Source: RGIG7213 sp045544195 (lineage in GTDB: Bacteria; Bacillota; Clostridia; Oscillospirales; CAG-272). Taken from it: a stretch of 64,000 nucleotides of DNA. Location: assembly GCA_045544195.1 (NCBI GenBank), contig JAZPYO010000055.1, forward strand, positions 15,050 through 79,049. The letters run 5' to 3'. The translations under genes and the position numbers were made by a program. The notes beneath the pieces are model-generated. The model was given only the letters and a program-made list of their open reading frames with translations, had not been told where the DNA came from and made no database searches. Below are positions 52,079 through 60,248 of this stretch, in pieces (positions within the stretch are counted from its first letter, which is position 1; each line of letters opens with the position of its first letter).

Positions 52079-53353
52079 TCAGTTTGTATAGAATTTCTTC
52101 TTTGCGCCGTCGCAGTTGGGGCAGATCTGCGTGCCCATTCCGTAGCAAACGCGGCACGCATCGCTGCCGAGTATCATCGGGCCCTTGCCCGTTCCGTGAC
52201 AGCCCGCACATCTTTCCGAGCCTGCGCCGTTACACGTCGGGCAGGTATGGCCTATGCAGTAATCGTGGCCGTTTGATGAGCAGTGGTCGCACTTCGCCTT
52301 GCCTATGTATGACGGAAAATCCGCCATTTCCGCTATCGTTGATTGATGCTTGCTCTGTGATACGTATTCATCAAGCGTTATGTATGTGTACGTGCAGTCA
52401 ACGCTTCCGCCCGTTTGCTCTGAAACGATATTTCCGTTCTCATCGTACTTATATACCGTTTCGTAAAACACACCGTCGTTCACAGCGCCGCTTTCCGGCA
52501 TCTCAGCAGCATCGCCCTGACGCTTGATACTCGTCAGTCTGCCGTCGCTGCCGTAGTTGTAAACGGTCTTGTATCCGTCCTCGTCCACGTAATTTATCCT
52601 GCCGTCTTCATAATATACGGTGATCTTGTCGGTATCGCCGTACGAGTCACGCTCTACCATCTCTGCAAGCGTGCCCGACGATGCGTAATTGTATTCAAAC
52701 GTTCTAAAAACTCCGCTTTGACTGCTCGATTTCTTCACGGTATACAGATCGCCGTTTGAATTGTACTGGTTTTCGTACGTGTACTTGTTGTAAACGTTGT
52801 AATTGCCTATCGTGTTGAAGGTCGGATACATATATCTTTCCTCCTTGACGTTTCCGTGCTCGTCAAGGATATACTCCGTTGCCCTCGAGAGCTTACCGTT
52901 TGACAGGTACGTACTGCGTTTGCCCGTCATTTTACCGTTATCATTGTAAAAATAAACCGTTTCAATATCGCCCGTACGCTCGGTATGCTTCAGCCATACG
53001 GTTTTTTCTTCGGGCTTTTCGTCATTCGGGAATAAAACGCCGCCGCCGTTGGTATCATCATTGTTTTCACCGTTGCCGTCATTTTTATCGTTTTTATCGT
53101 TTTTATCGTTTTTGTTCTGCGATACGTTTTCCTCACCGCACTTGGGGCAGAATTTTGCGCCCTTCGGAAGCTCCTCGCCGCATTTGTCGCATTTTCCGTC
53201 ATCCTCCGCAAGTGCCTTGCCGCAAGCAGGACAAAACGCCGCTTTTTCTACCTTTTCTCCGCAATTTGAGCATTCGACCTTCTTATTGAAAACACACGAT
53301 GTCGCAGTAAACGCCAGGATAACCATAAGTAAAACAGAAATGATCCTTTTCAT
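52079..53353 (-). CDS. Zinc-ribbon/DnaJ-finger lipoprotein (copy 1)
   Basis: A 424-residue lipoprotein (TATSC lipobox). ATG 53353 follows TGGAGA. Four CxxC knuckles lie after the lipid anchor (CSNCG, CPACG, CDKCG, CPKCG), then an NDK-repeat linker. A middle region has YD-like strands (YDENGNIVSEQTGG, YNYGSDGRLTSIKR). At the C-terminus there is a run of CxxCxGxG-type fingers (CPTCNGAGSERCAGCHGTGKG, CRVCYGMGTQICPNCDGAKKK), the kind found in DnaJ and other cytoplasmic chaperones. The whole looks exported. With its paralogue it forms a two-gene unit. I do not know the role; metal storage, redox or protein-binding are possible. Confidence 0.77.
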   Translation of the reverse strand: MKRIISVLLMVILAFTATSCVFNKKVECSNCGEKVEKAAFCPACGKALAEDDGKCDKCGEELPKGAKFCPKCGEENVSQNKNDKNDKNDKNDGNGENNDDTNGGGVLFPNDEKPEEKTVWLKHTERTGDIETVYFYNDNGKMTGKRSTYLSNGKLSRATEYILDEHGNVKEERYMYPTFNTIGNYNVYNKYTYENQYNSNGDLYTVKKSSSQSGVFRTFEYNYASSGTLAEMVERDSYGDTDKITVYYEDGRINYVDEDGYKTVYNYGSDGRLTSIKRQGDAAEMPESGAVNDGVFYETVYKYDENGNIVSEQTGGSVDCTYTYITLDEYVSQSKHQSTIAEMADFPSYIGKAKCDHCSSNGHDYCIGHTCPTCNGAGSERCAGCHGTGKGPMILGSDACRVCYGMGTQICPNCDGAKKKFYTN

Positions 53354-53519
53354 AATAATCTCCATTCCGCCGCATATCACGGCGATAAAAATATTTTGCG
53401 TGAGGAGCTGCCGTTATTACGGTCGGCGGATCTTCACGTTAAATCCAGATTTTTCTCGTTATATCATTTGATTATTTGATGCGCAAATTCAATTACGTCG
53501 GCTCTTGAAGTAAGATATA

Positions 53520-54230
53520 TTATTTTTGTCTTGTAAATGTTATCGGGACCATTACGGCATTCAGAAGCCCGTATGTGCTGTCCTCGCCCTCTACGATGTC
53601 GCTCATTGTAAGCTCATCGCCGTTTACTGCGTAAACGCCGTATGAAGCCATATCGGGAGCCTGCTCTGTATTCAGAGAAACATACAGCCTGCCGTCATTG
53701 GCAAGATACTGCCCCTCAAGCATCATTTCCTCAGGATCGAAGCTGAGCTGCGCTTCAACAACAGACTCAACGCTGTCATGACCGATAGACGCAAGGAACG
53801 ATTTAAGATCAAGGCTTGCGCGGTCAGCCATTTCAGAGTATATTCTCGTAAATTCTCTTACAAGAACAGGCTTTATTTCTTCGATGGCACTGTTGAAGCT
53901 CTCCTTTTGAAATCCGCCACTGTACGTTCCGTCAGCGCGCATTTCAACGATCATATCTATCATCACATTTTCAACGAGCTTTTCGTCAGAGTCGCCGATA
54001 AGTCCGTTAAAAAACGGCGCATAGTCGATAGCGCCCGCCCAAACACCCTGTACGCTTTCATCGTTTTCGATGCTTTCAAGCGTTTCCGCATCGGTCTGCC
54101 CATCGGTTTGCGCATCTGTCTGTACCTTTTGGCTCTGCGTATCTGTAACATCGCCGCTGTCAGATGTACAGGACAGGAGCAATAGCGTCATAGCGGCTGT
54201 GCAAAGCATCAATGCTATTATCTTCTTCAT
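53520..54230 (-). CDS. Lipoprotein of unknown function
   Basis: A 236-residue lipoprotein. ATG 54230 follows AAGGTGG, and the lipobox is LLSC near residue 20. A Thr/Asp/Gln-rich stretch with a TDAQTDGQTDAET repeat leads to a compact domain. This domain starts VQGVWAGAIDY, has an Asp/Glu-rich helix and ends LTMSDIVEGEDSTYGLLNAVMVPITFTRQK. The layout resembles lipocalin-like DUF domains, but no family can be named with confidence. It is single, between the zinc-ribbon pair and the ribosomal protein genes. Confidence 0.7.
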   Translation of the reverse strand: MKKIIALMLCTAAMTLLLLSCTSDSGDVTDTQSQKVQTDAQTDGQTDAETLESIENDESVQGVWAGAIDYAPFFNGLIGDSDEKLVENVMIDMIVEMRADGTYSGGFQKESFNSAIEEIKPVLVREFTRIYSEMADRASLDLKSFLASIGHDSVESVVEAQLSFDPEEMMLEGQYLANDGRLYVSLNTEQAPDMASYGVYAVNGDELTMSDIVEGEDSTYGLLNAVMVPITFTRQK

Positions 54231-54293
54231 AAATATACCACCTTTATTATATAGTAATGTATTCGGGCAAAGTAAGCTCACCTTAAAATGAAG

Positions 54294-54330
54294 CCGACCG
54301 AAACAGTATTGAATACACGCTTCGGTCGGT
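54294..54330 (-). terminator. Hairpin behind rplA
   Basis: CCGACCGAA (54294-54302) and TTCGGTCGG (54321-54329) form a 9-bp stem 25 bases behind the stop of rplA. The T run on the minus strand is weak (CTTCATTTT). Confidence 0.65.
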
Positions 54331-54354
54331 GGTTATTTACACTTTTTCTCGGAA

Positions 54355-55047
54355 TCAGCCGAGCTTTGTTGTGTTTATTTTGATGCCGGGGCCCATTGTG
54401 GATGCTATGCATACACTCTTAAGGTACTGACCCTTAGCAGCTGCGGGCTTAGCCTTGATGATAGCGCCCATAAGCGTATCAAAGTTTTCGCCGAGCTTTT
54501 CTGCGCCAAAGGAAGCCTTACCGATGGGGCAGTGGATTATGTTTGTCTTGTCAAGTCTGTACTCGATCTTACCTGCCTTAGCTTCTGCAACAGCCTTGGC
54601 AACATCGGGTGTAACAGTACCTGCCTTGGGGTTAGGCATAAGTCCCTTAGGACCGAGAACCTTACCGAGACGGCCGATAACACCCATCATATCGGGGGAT
54701 GCGATAACTACGTCAAAGCCAAACCAGTTTTCCTGTGTGATCTTTGCAACCATATCCTCAGCGCCTACAAAATCTGCGCCTGCAGCCTTAGCAGCCTCTG
54801 CCTTGTCGCCTCTTGCAAATACAAGGGTACGAACAGTCTTACCTGTACCGTTGGGAAGAACAACTGCGCCTCTTACCTGCTGGTCAGCGTGACGGCTGTC
54901 AACGCCCAAACGAACGTGAAGCTCGATAGTTTCATCAAATTTTGCCTTTGCAGTCTGGCATACGAGGGAAAGCGCTTCCTCGGAATCGTACAGCTTCGCC
55001 TTGTCAACGAGCTTTATGCTATCTGTATATTTCTTACCTTTAAACAT
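54355..55047 (-). CDS. rplA: 50S ribosomal protein L1
   Basis: A 230-residue L1 protein of normal length: TIELHVRLGVDSRHADQQVR, VLPNGTGKTVRTLVFARGDKA, the MGVIGRLGKVLGPKGLMPNPKAGTV signature, and KANIIH-type text (KTNIIHCPIGKASF). It forms the L1 stalk and can repress its own mRNA. It is the last gene of rpmG-secE-nusG-rplK-rplA. The usual rplJ-rplL pair does not follow; a lipoprotein gene does. Confidence 0.97.
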   Translation of the reverse strand: MFKGKKYTDSIKLVDKAKLYDSEEALSLVCQTAKAKFDETIELHVRLGVDSRHADQQVRGAVVLPNGTGKTVRTLVFARGDKAEAAKAAGADFVGAEDMVAKITQENWFGFDVVIASPDMMGVIGRLGKVLGPKGLMPNPKAGTVTPDVAKAVAEAKAGKIEYRLDKTNIIHCPIGKASFGAEKLGENFDTLMGAIIKAKPAAAKGQYLKSVCIASTMGPGIKINTTKLG

Positions 55048-55062
55048 CTCTCGTTACCTCCC

Positions 55063-55488
55063 TTAGTCCTCTACCGTAATACCCATGCTGCGAGCTGTGC
55101 CTGCGATCATGCTCATAGCTGCTTCAAGAGAGCCTGATGTAAGGTCGGGCTTTTTGGTTTCGGCGATCTTCTGAACCTGTTCCTTAGTGATCTTTGCAAC
55201 CTTTGTCTTGTTGGGAACAGCAGAACCGGATTCGATGCCTGCAGCCTTCTTTATAAGAACTGCTGCGGGGGGAGTCTTTGTGATGAATGAGAAGGATCTG
55301 TCAGCGTAGATAGTGATAACTACGGGGATGATAAGACCTATATCATTCTTTGTTCTTTCGTTGAACTCCTTCGTAAATGCTGCGATGTTTACACCGTGCT
55401 GACCCAAAGCAGGACCAACAGGGGGTTGGGGCGTAGCTTTACCTGCAGGAAGCTGCAGCTTTACGTAAGCCATTATTTTCTTAGCCAT
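55063..55488 (-). CDS. rplK: 50S ribosomal protein L11
   Basis: A 141-residue L11 protein: YVKLQLPAGKATPQPPVGPALGQHGVNI at the N-terminus and LEAAMSMIAGTARSMGITVED at the end. It binds the GTPase-associated centre of 23S rRNA and the stringent-response factor RelA. It lies 15 bases before rplA. Order and spacing are standard. Confidence 0.97.
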   Translation of the reverse strand: MAKKIMAYVKLQLPAGKATPQPPVGPALGQHGVNIAAFTKEFNERTKNDIGLIIPVVITIYADRSFSFITKTPPAAVLIKKAAGIESGSAVPNKTKVAKITKEQVQKIAETKKPDLTSGSLEAAMSMIAGTARSMGITVED

Positions 55489-55611
55489 TTTTCAAAATTC
55501 CTTTCTGTAGCAAAACGGTTTATCAACTGCCGTTTGCCTGTGTGGTTACCCGGAAGATGATGTAATAAATAAAATTTCTTCCTCCCACGTTTTACATCCT
55601 TGGATGCGCCC

Positions 55612-56172
55612 TTAATCCTTCAAGGGCTTAACGTCGCTTATATCAAGCTCGATAGGCGTTTCCATACCGAACATTACCGCAAGAACGGTAACGCGCTTTT
55701 TATCATCGGAAATAGCTGAGACCTTTGCGGTCTTTATATCAGTCAAAAATCCGCTTGTGATAGCGACTGTATCACCTACGGCAAAGCCGAGATTCACGGT
55801 AACGGGCGTCTGCGCATCATCGCCAAGCTCAATACCGAGCTGAGCGACCTCAGCATCTGTCAGCGCCACCGGCTTGGATCCGGGGCCGACAAAGCCCGTA
55901 ACGCCGCGGATATTCCTTATTACATGCCACGTATCGTCGTTCATTACCATTTTGACAAGAACGTAGCTGGGGAACATCTTTGCTTCGGATTCCTTTTTCT
56001 CCTCACCGTTCATCTCCACAACGGTTTCAACAGGTATCCTTACATCAACGATAATATCCTGCAGACCTCTGTTTTCAACGATCTTCAGTATATTATCCTT
56101 TACTTTATTCTCATAGCCCGAATACGTATGCGCAACATACCATTTGGGCTCAAGAGAGTAATCATCCATCAT
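55612..56172 (-). CDS. nusG: Transcription termination/antitermination protein NusG
   Basis: A 186-residue NusG. The NGN domain has WYVAHTYSGYENKVKDNIL, MFPSYVLVKM and VRNIRGVTGFVG-like text (IRNIRGVTGFVGPG). The C-terminal KOW domain shows FAVGDTVAITSGFLTDI. It binds RNA polymerase and modulates pausing and Rho-dependent termination. ATG 56172, directly followed by a second ATG, lies 10 bases behind AGGAGG; either could be used. It lies 30 bases behind secE. Confidence 0.96.
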   Translation of the reverse strand: MMDDYSLEPKWYVAHTYSGYENKVKDNILKIVENRGLQDIIVDVRIPVETVVEMNGEEKKESEAKMFPSYVLVKMVMNDDTWHVIRNIRGVTGFVGPGSKPVALTDAEVAQLGIELGDDAQTPVTVNLGFAVGDTVAITSGFLTDIKTAKVSAISDDKKRVTVLAVMFGMETPIELDISDVKPLKD

Positions 56173-56202
56173 ATCGGGAAATCCTCCTATGCAGACGGGT
56201 AA

Positions 56203-56526
56203 TTACTTACCTATTCCGGCAAGCAATTCAACTACCGATGAAAAAGCGGTATCAAGCAAGAATACAAATATACCAACAACGATCATCATTCCGAGAACGA
56301 CGAGCGTGTTACGCAATGTCTGCTTGGGTGTGGGCCAGGTGATCTTTTTGATCTCTCCCCTAAAATCCTTAAGAACGTTCAGGATCTTCTGACCAAAACC
56401 GGGACCTTTTTTCTTTTCGGTCTTCTTTTTGGCATCGCCTTTTTTATCGGCGGTCTTTTCTTCAGCCTTAACCTCAGCGGTCTGTACGCTTTCGTTAAGC
56501 TCTTCGTTCAGCTCTTTATCAGCCAT
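56203..56526 (-). CDS. secE: Preprotein translocase subunit SecE
   Basis: A 107-residue SecE, long for the single-helix type because of a 45-residue Lys/Glu-rich N-terminus. The conserved core is LNVLKDFRGEIKKITWPTPKQ, then one membrane helix (about 72-98). It is an essential part of the SecYEG channel. Location between rpmG and nusG is the conserved arrangement. Confidence 0.95.
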   Translation of the reverse strand: MADKELNEELNESVQTAEVKAEEKTADKKGDAKKKTEKKKGPGFGQKILNVLKDFRGEIKKITWPTPKQTLRNTLVVLGMMIVVGIFVFLLDTAFSSVVELLAGIGK

Positions 56527-56545
56527 TTTTCCTCCTGTACGATTC

Positions 56546-56695
56546 TTACTTCGTTTCTTTGTGTAAAGTGTGCTTGCGGCAGAAGCGGCAATACTTATTC
56601 AGCTCAAGTCTGTCCGGAGTATTCTTCTTGTTCTTTTTGCTGTCGTAGTTGCGCTGTTTGCACTCAGAGCAAGCAAGTGTTATCTTTTCTCTCAT
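56546..56695 (-). CDS. rpmG: 50S ribosomal protein L33
   Basis: A 49-residue L33 protein, MREKITLACSECKQRNYDSK at the start and LELNKYCRFCRKHTLHKETK at the end. All four Cys of the zinc site are present (CxxC twice), so it is the zinc-binding C+ form. ATG 56695 follows AGGAGGTG. The spacing to secE is 19 bases. It is the first gene of rpmG-secE-nusG-rplK-rplA and has a strong promoter. Confidence 0.95.
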   Translation of the reverse strand: MREKITLACSECKQRNYDSKKNKKNTPDRLELNKYCRFCRKHTLHKETK

Positions 56696-56763
56696 TTCGG
56701 CACCTCCTGTAGAATTTGGAGCATTTCAGCCGGAGATGGCGGCAAAAACGCTCGAATCAGCCT

Positions 56764-56823
56764 CCCTCTGCTGTTCAAACGCAGAGGTATAACAAGTGTA
56801 TCACATATAAAATATTTTGTCAA
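56764..56823 (-). promoter_or_regulatory. SigA-type promoter of rpmG-secE-nusG-rplKA
   Basis: Minus strand: TTGACA (56823-56818), 17 bases, TACACT (56800-56795). A leader hairpin CCTCTGC/GCAGAGG (56787-56764) follows shortly after the expected start. The leader to rpmG is about 95 bases. Confidence 0.8.
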
Positions 56824-57016
56824 TACCTATTCTAAACCAAACACAAAAATTAAAAAAAAATCCACTTTAAATTTACAATCTCAAACCGTGTCAACACCCT
56901 CAAAAAGCGCATTTGCTTTCAAAAATCGCTCTTTTATTATTGACATTTTCAAAATCAAGTGATACAATATACAATAAGCACAGACAAAGTGCAAATACTT
57001 TTTTCCGAGGTACAAA

Positions 57017-57253
57017 ATGGATATTTTGAAGAAGTTTTTCCCCCACGCATTTAAGGTTCGCGACATTGCATCATTCATCATCACTCTTATAATATACGTT
57101 CTTATCGACATTGTTTGCGGCTTCGTTATCGGCTTGCTTGCAGGTATTCCGATAATCGGTATCATATTCAGCCTTTTAGGCTCGCTTGTAGGATTGTACG
57201 CCTTTGTCGGCATAGTGCTTTCCATACTCGTTTTTGTAAAGGTACTGAAATAA
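57017..57253 (+). CDS. Small hydrophobic membrane protein
   Basis: A 78-residue protein: a short amphipathic start (MDILKKFFPHAFKVRD), then two to three membrane segments from residue 18 to 75 with Gly-rich turns (GLLAGIPIIGIIFSLLGSLVGLY). Its length and pattern resemble small YqaE/PMP3-like or DUF-type proteins, but I cannot name the family. CGAGGT precedes the ATG. It stands alone between the divergent rpmG operon and its own terminator. Confidence 0.7.
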   Translation: MDILKKFFPHAFKVRDIASFIITLIIYVLIDIVCGFVIGLLAGIPIIGIIFSLLGSLVGLYAFVGIVLSILVFVKVLK

Positions 57254-57262
57254 AAGCACAAG

Positions 57263-57303
57263 CGTCTGCATTCAAGCATAAACACTTGAATGCAGACGTT
57301 TTC
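57263..57303 (+). terminator. Intrinsic terminator
   Basis: CGTCTGCATTCAAG (57263-57276) and CTTGAATGCAGACG (57285-57298) form a 14-bp perfect stem with TTTTC after it. Confidence 0.88.
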
Positions 57304-57427
57304 TTTATACGCTGCCTTACAGGCAAGCATCACCCTGCAGCGCACAGGTGAAATACACAACACATTTTCAGGCAAAAAGAGCCGATGCAAACGCATCAGC
57401 TCTTTTAATGTTTTGAAAGCAGATCAA

Positions 57428-57715
57428 TTACTCGGCATCTGCAGCGTAAACGCTTACGCACTTTCTGCCCTTTGCAATGTTTTCAAACTTAACCTTGCCG
57501 TCGATAAGAGCGAACAAGGTATCGTCAGAACCCTTGCCAACGTTGTTGCCGGGATGGATCTTAGTTCCTCTCTGACGCATGATTATATTGCCTGCCAGAA
57601 CCTTTTCGCCGTCAAACTTCTTAACGCCGAGACGCTGAGCAGCACTGTCACGTCCGTTCTTTGTAGAACCAACGCCTTTTTTGTGTGCAAAAAACTGAAG
57701 GCTTAATCTTAACAT
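57428..57715 (-). CDS. rpmA: 50S ribosomal protein L27 with cleavable N-terminus
   Basis: A 95-residue L27. Residues 1-9 (MLRLSLQFF) precede the mature start AHKKGVGSTKNGRDS. The LQFF-A junction is the known cleavage motif for the Prp protease in Firmicutes, and prp is the next gene upstream in the same operon. The rest is standard (AQRLGVKKFDGE, IIMRQRGTKIHPGNNVGKG). Removing the extension frees the N-terminus that reaches the peptidyl-transferase centre, so cleavage is essential in Staphylococcus (family knowledge). Confidence 0.96.
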   Translation of the reverse strand: MLRLSLQFFAHKKGVGSTKNGRDSAAQRLGVKKFDGEKVLAGNIIMRQRGTKIHPGNNVGKGSDDTLFALIDGKVKFENIAKGRKCVSVYAADAE

Positions 57716-57745
57716 TTCACATTCCTCCGTAATTATTTTCGGATA

Positions 57746-58102
57746 TCAGATATCCTTTTGTTCTTCATCCACCTGCAGATATTCGTAATACTCCTCAACC
57801 ATATCATTGAGCTGAAGAAAATATCCCTGAAGCAAGGCGGATATGGCATAATTTTTCTTTTCGTCACTTTCATACTCCGGCAAAGCGCCCCTGCAGATGA
57901 CCTGAATATCCGTTGTTTTTTCGTCTATCCGATAATCCACGCTTGAGCCGATAGATACCTCTACGGTGTTGATGATGAGCATCGTCATAGCGGATATTGC
58001 CGCGCAAACGATGTCCTTTCCCGAATCGTCATAGCCGCTGTGGCCGACCTCTCGGAAGCCGTAATAGGAATCGCCGGATTTGAAAAATACGATCCTGGTC
58101 AT
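57746..58102 (-). CDS. prp: Ribosomal-processing cysteine protease Prp
   Basis: A 118-residue protein with the Prp signature: GFREVGHSGYDDSGKDIVCAAISAM. It holds the catalytic His21 and Cys33 in their usual spacing and a helical C-terminus. Prp removes the N-terminal extension of L27. The gene sits between rplU (3 bases) and rpmA (30 bases), the conserved order, and the L27 encoded here has a matching cleavage site. Confidence 0.95.
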   Translation of the reverse strand: MTRIVFFKSGDSYYGFREVGHSGYDDSGKDIVCAAISAMTMLIINTVEVSIGSSVDYRIDEKTTDIQVICRGALPEYESDEKKNYAISALLQGYFLQLNDMVEEYYEYLQVDEEQKDI

Positions 58103-58105
58103 AGC

Positions 58106-58417
58106 TTATGCGTTGATGGACTTGATCGTTACCTTTGTATAGGCCTGTCTGTGACCGATCTTCTTCTTTTCGTTCTTCTTGGACTTGTACTTAAGAACGT
58201 AGATCTTCTTTGCCTTGCCGTTTTTATCAACGGTAGCGGTAACGGTAGCACCTTCAACAACGGGTGTGCCGACCTTTATGCCGTCATTGCCGGAAACAGC
58301 AAATACACGGTCAAATGTGTACTCAGAGCCGGGTTCAACATCCAGCTTCTCAATGTAGATGGAATCCCCCTCGGATACTTTGTACTGCTTTCCGCCGGTT
58401 TCGATAATAGCAAACAC
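58106..58417 (-). CDS. rplU: 50S ribosomal protein L21
   Basis: A 103-residue L21: FAIIETGGKQYKVSEGD at the start and KKKIGHRQAYTKVTIKSI at the end, with normal length. I chose GTG 58417, which has AGAGGTG upstream; a longer frame from 58465 would add unknown residues. It is the first gene of rplU-prp-rpmA. The roughly 80-base leader before it could hold an L21-type autoregulatory structure, which I cannot confirm. Confidence 0.95.
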   Translation of the reverse strand: MFAIIETGGKQYKVSEGDSIYIEKLDVEPGSEYTFDRVFAVSGNDGIKVGTPVVEGATVTATVDKNGKAKKIYVLKYKSKKNEKKKIGHRQAYTKVTIKSINA

Positions 58418-58500
58418 GAAAAGCACCTCTCTTTCAAATAAACTCGCTGAGTAAGGCACGGACAAGCCGTTTAAACGAGCCCCACACCATGCGGCAAACT

Positions 58501-58529
58501 ATTCTAACATTATAAGACCCCCGTGTCAA
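58501..58529 (-). promoter_or_regulatory. SigA-type promoter of rplU-prp-rpmA
   Basis: Minus strand: TTGACA (58529-58524), a 17-base spacer and TAGAAT (58506-58501). The -35 box lies in the loop of the hairpin that probably ends the glnS transcript. Confidence 0.75.
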
Positions 58530-58544
58530 CAGGCACGAGGGTCT
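58515..58544 (-). terminator. Terminator of the gltX-glnS operon
   Basis: AGACCCCCGTG (58515-58525) pairs with CACGAGGGTCT (58534-58544) with one mismatch. On the minus strand it is followed by TATAATG rather than a long T run, so it may be moderate. The plus-strand side has CTTTTGT. Confidence 0.65.
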
Positions 58545-58592
58545 CTTTTGTAAACATTTTGTAAATTGAACAAATGTACGTCTTATTCGCTG

Positions 58593-60236
58593 TCATTTGA
58601 CCTTATAGCTGTCCTTAAGCGTTACCACGCGGTTAAACGTGTTCGGCAGCTTTGTATCAAGGCAGAAATATCCCGTTCTTACAAATTGGAATTTGTCGCC
58701 GGGCTTTGCATCCTTGAGGCTTTCCTCCATAAGACAGCCCTCCAGCTTCTGAAGCGAATCGGGATTGAGATAATCGTTATACGTTTTTCCCTCGGGAAGA
58801 TCGGACGGGTCGGGCGTTGTGAAAAGTCTGTTATAAAGCATAACATCCGCCTTTATGCAATGATCCTTTGAAAGCCAGTGTATCGTGCCCTTGATCTTTC
58901 TGCCGTCAAATGGGTTGTTACAACCCGACTGAAGATCTGCCGTGCAAAGCACCTCTGTTATCTTGCCGTTTTCATCGGTTATTATCTTGTCGCACTTAAC
59001 GATGTACGCTCCCATCAGACGTACCTCTGCGCCCTCCTTCATTCTGAAATACTTCGGGGGCGGATCTACGGAAACATCCTCGCGGTCAACGTAAAGCTCT
59101 CTTGTGAACGGCACCTGACGGCTTTTCGCAGCTTCGTCATTCGGATTGTTCGAAACTGTGAAATACTCCACCTTATCCTCGGGATAATTCGTAACAGTCA
59201 CCTTCACAGGATCGAGAACTGCTATTCTGCGTTGAGAAGTCATATTGAGATCCTCTCTTACGCAATGCTCAAGCAATTCAATATCTACCGTGCTGTTCGA
59301 CTTTGCAACGCCTATTCTTTCGCAGAAATCAAGTATCGCATTCGCTGTAAAGCCTCTGCGGCGCAATCCGCAAAGGGTGGGCATACGGGGGTCGTCCCAG
59401 CCGTCAACGAGTCCGCCCTCTACGAGAGAACGCAGATATCTTTTACTCATAACGGTATACGTTACGTTCAGACGCGCAAATTCTATCTGGCGGGGCTTAC
59501 TTTCAAGACCTGCATGCTCTACCACCCAATTATAAAGCGGCCTGTGATCCTCGTATTCAAGTGAGCAAAGGCTGTGTGTTATTCCCTCTATTGCATCCTG
59601 TATGGGATGAGCAAAATCGTACATCGGGAAGATGCACCATTTCGTTCCCTGACGGTGATGGTCAATGTATCTTATACGGTAAAGAACGGGGTCACGCATA
59701 TTGAAGTTGCCGGATGCAAGATCTATCCTTGCGCGGAGAGTATATTTTCCCTCGGGGAACTCGCCGTTTCTCATTCTTGCAAACAGATCAAGGCTTTCCT
59801 CTATCGGTCTGTCGCGGTAAGGAGAAACCGCAGGGTGAGATGTGTCGCCTCTGTATTCCCTGAACTGCTCTGCCGTAAGCTCGCAAACGTATGCAAGTCC
59901 CTCTTTTATGAGCTTTACAGCTATTTCATACGTTTTTTCAAAGTAATCGGAGCCATAGAAGAATCTGTCCTCCCAATCAAAGCCGAGCCAGTGTATATCC
60001 TCCTGTATAGCCTCGACAAACTCCGTATCCTCTTTTGCGGGGTTTGTATCATCCATGCGGAGATTGCATATTCCGCCGTACTTTCTCGCAGTGCCGAAGT
60101 CGATGACCAACGCCTTGCAATGACCTATGTGCAAATATCCGTTGGGCTCGGGCGGAAAACGCGTGTGGATCTTCAGATCGGGATTTTTCGCCAGATCCTC
60201 ATTTATAAAATCGTGTATAAAATTTGAGCTTTCCAT
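58593..60236 (-). CDS. glnS: Glutaminyl-tRNA synthetase
   Basis: A 547-residue class I synthetase. The start has TRFPPEPNGYLHIGHCKAL (HIGH signature), MDDTNPAKEDTEFVEAI follows, and the KMSKS-like loop is VMSKRYL. The C-terminal beta-barrels of the GlnRS type end FNRVVTLKDSYKVK. It charges tRNA-Gln directly. Many Firmicutes lack GlnRS and use GatCAB amidation instead, so the gene may have been acquired in this lineage. It is co-transcribed with gltX (12 bases upstream). Confidence 0.95.
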   Translation of the reverse strand: MESSNFIHDFINEDLAKNPDLKIHTRFPPEPNGYLHIGHCKALVIDFGTARKYGGICNLRMDDTNPAKEDTEFVEAIQEDIHWLGFDWEDRFFYGSDYFEKTYEIAVKLIKEGLAYVCELTAEQFREYRGDTSHPAVSPYRDRPIEESLDLFARMRNGEFPEGKYTLRARIDLASGNFNMRDPVLYRIRYIDHHRQGTKWCIFPMYDFAHPIQDAIEGITHSLCSLEYEDHRPLYNWVVEHAGLESKPRQIEFARLNVTYTVMSKRYLRSLVEGGLVDGWDDPRMPTLCGLRRRGFTANAILDFCERIGVAKSNSTVDIELLEHCVREDLNMTSQRRIAVLDPVKVTVTNYPEDKVEYFTVSNNPNDEAAKSRQVPFTRELYVDREDVSVDPPPKYFRMKEGAEVRLMGAYIVKCDKIITDENGKITEVLCTADLQSGCNNPFDGRKIKGTIHWLSKDHCIKADVMLYNRLFTTPDPSDLPEGKTYNDYLNPDSLQKLEGCLMEESLKDAKPGDKFQFVRTGYFCLDTKLPNTFNRVVTLKDSYKVK

Positions 60237-60248
60237 ATTTTTCTCCTG

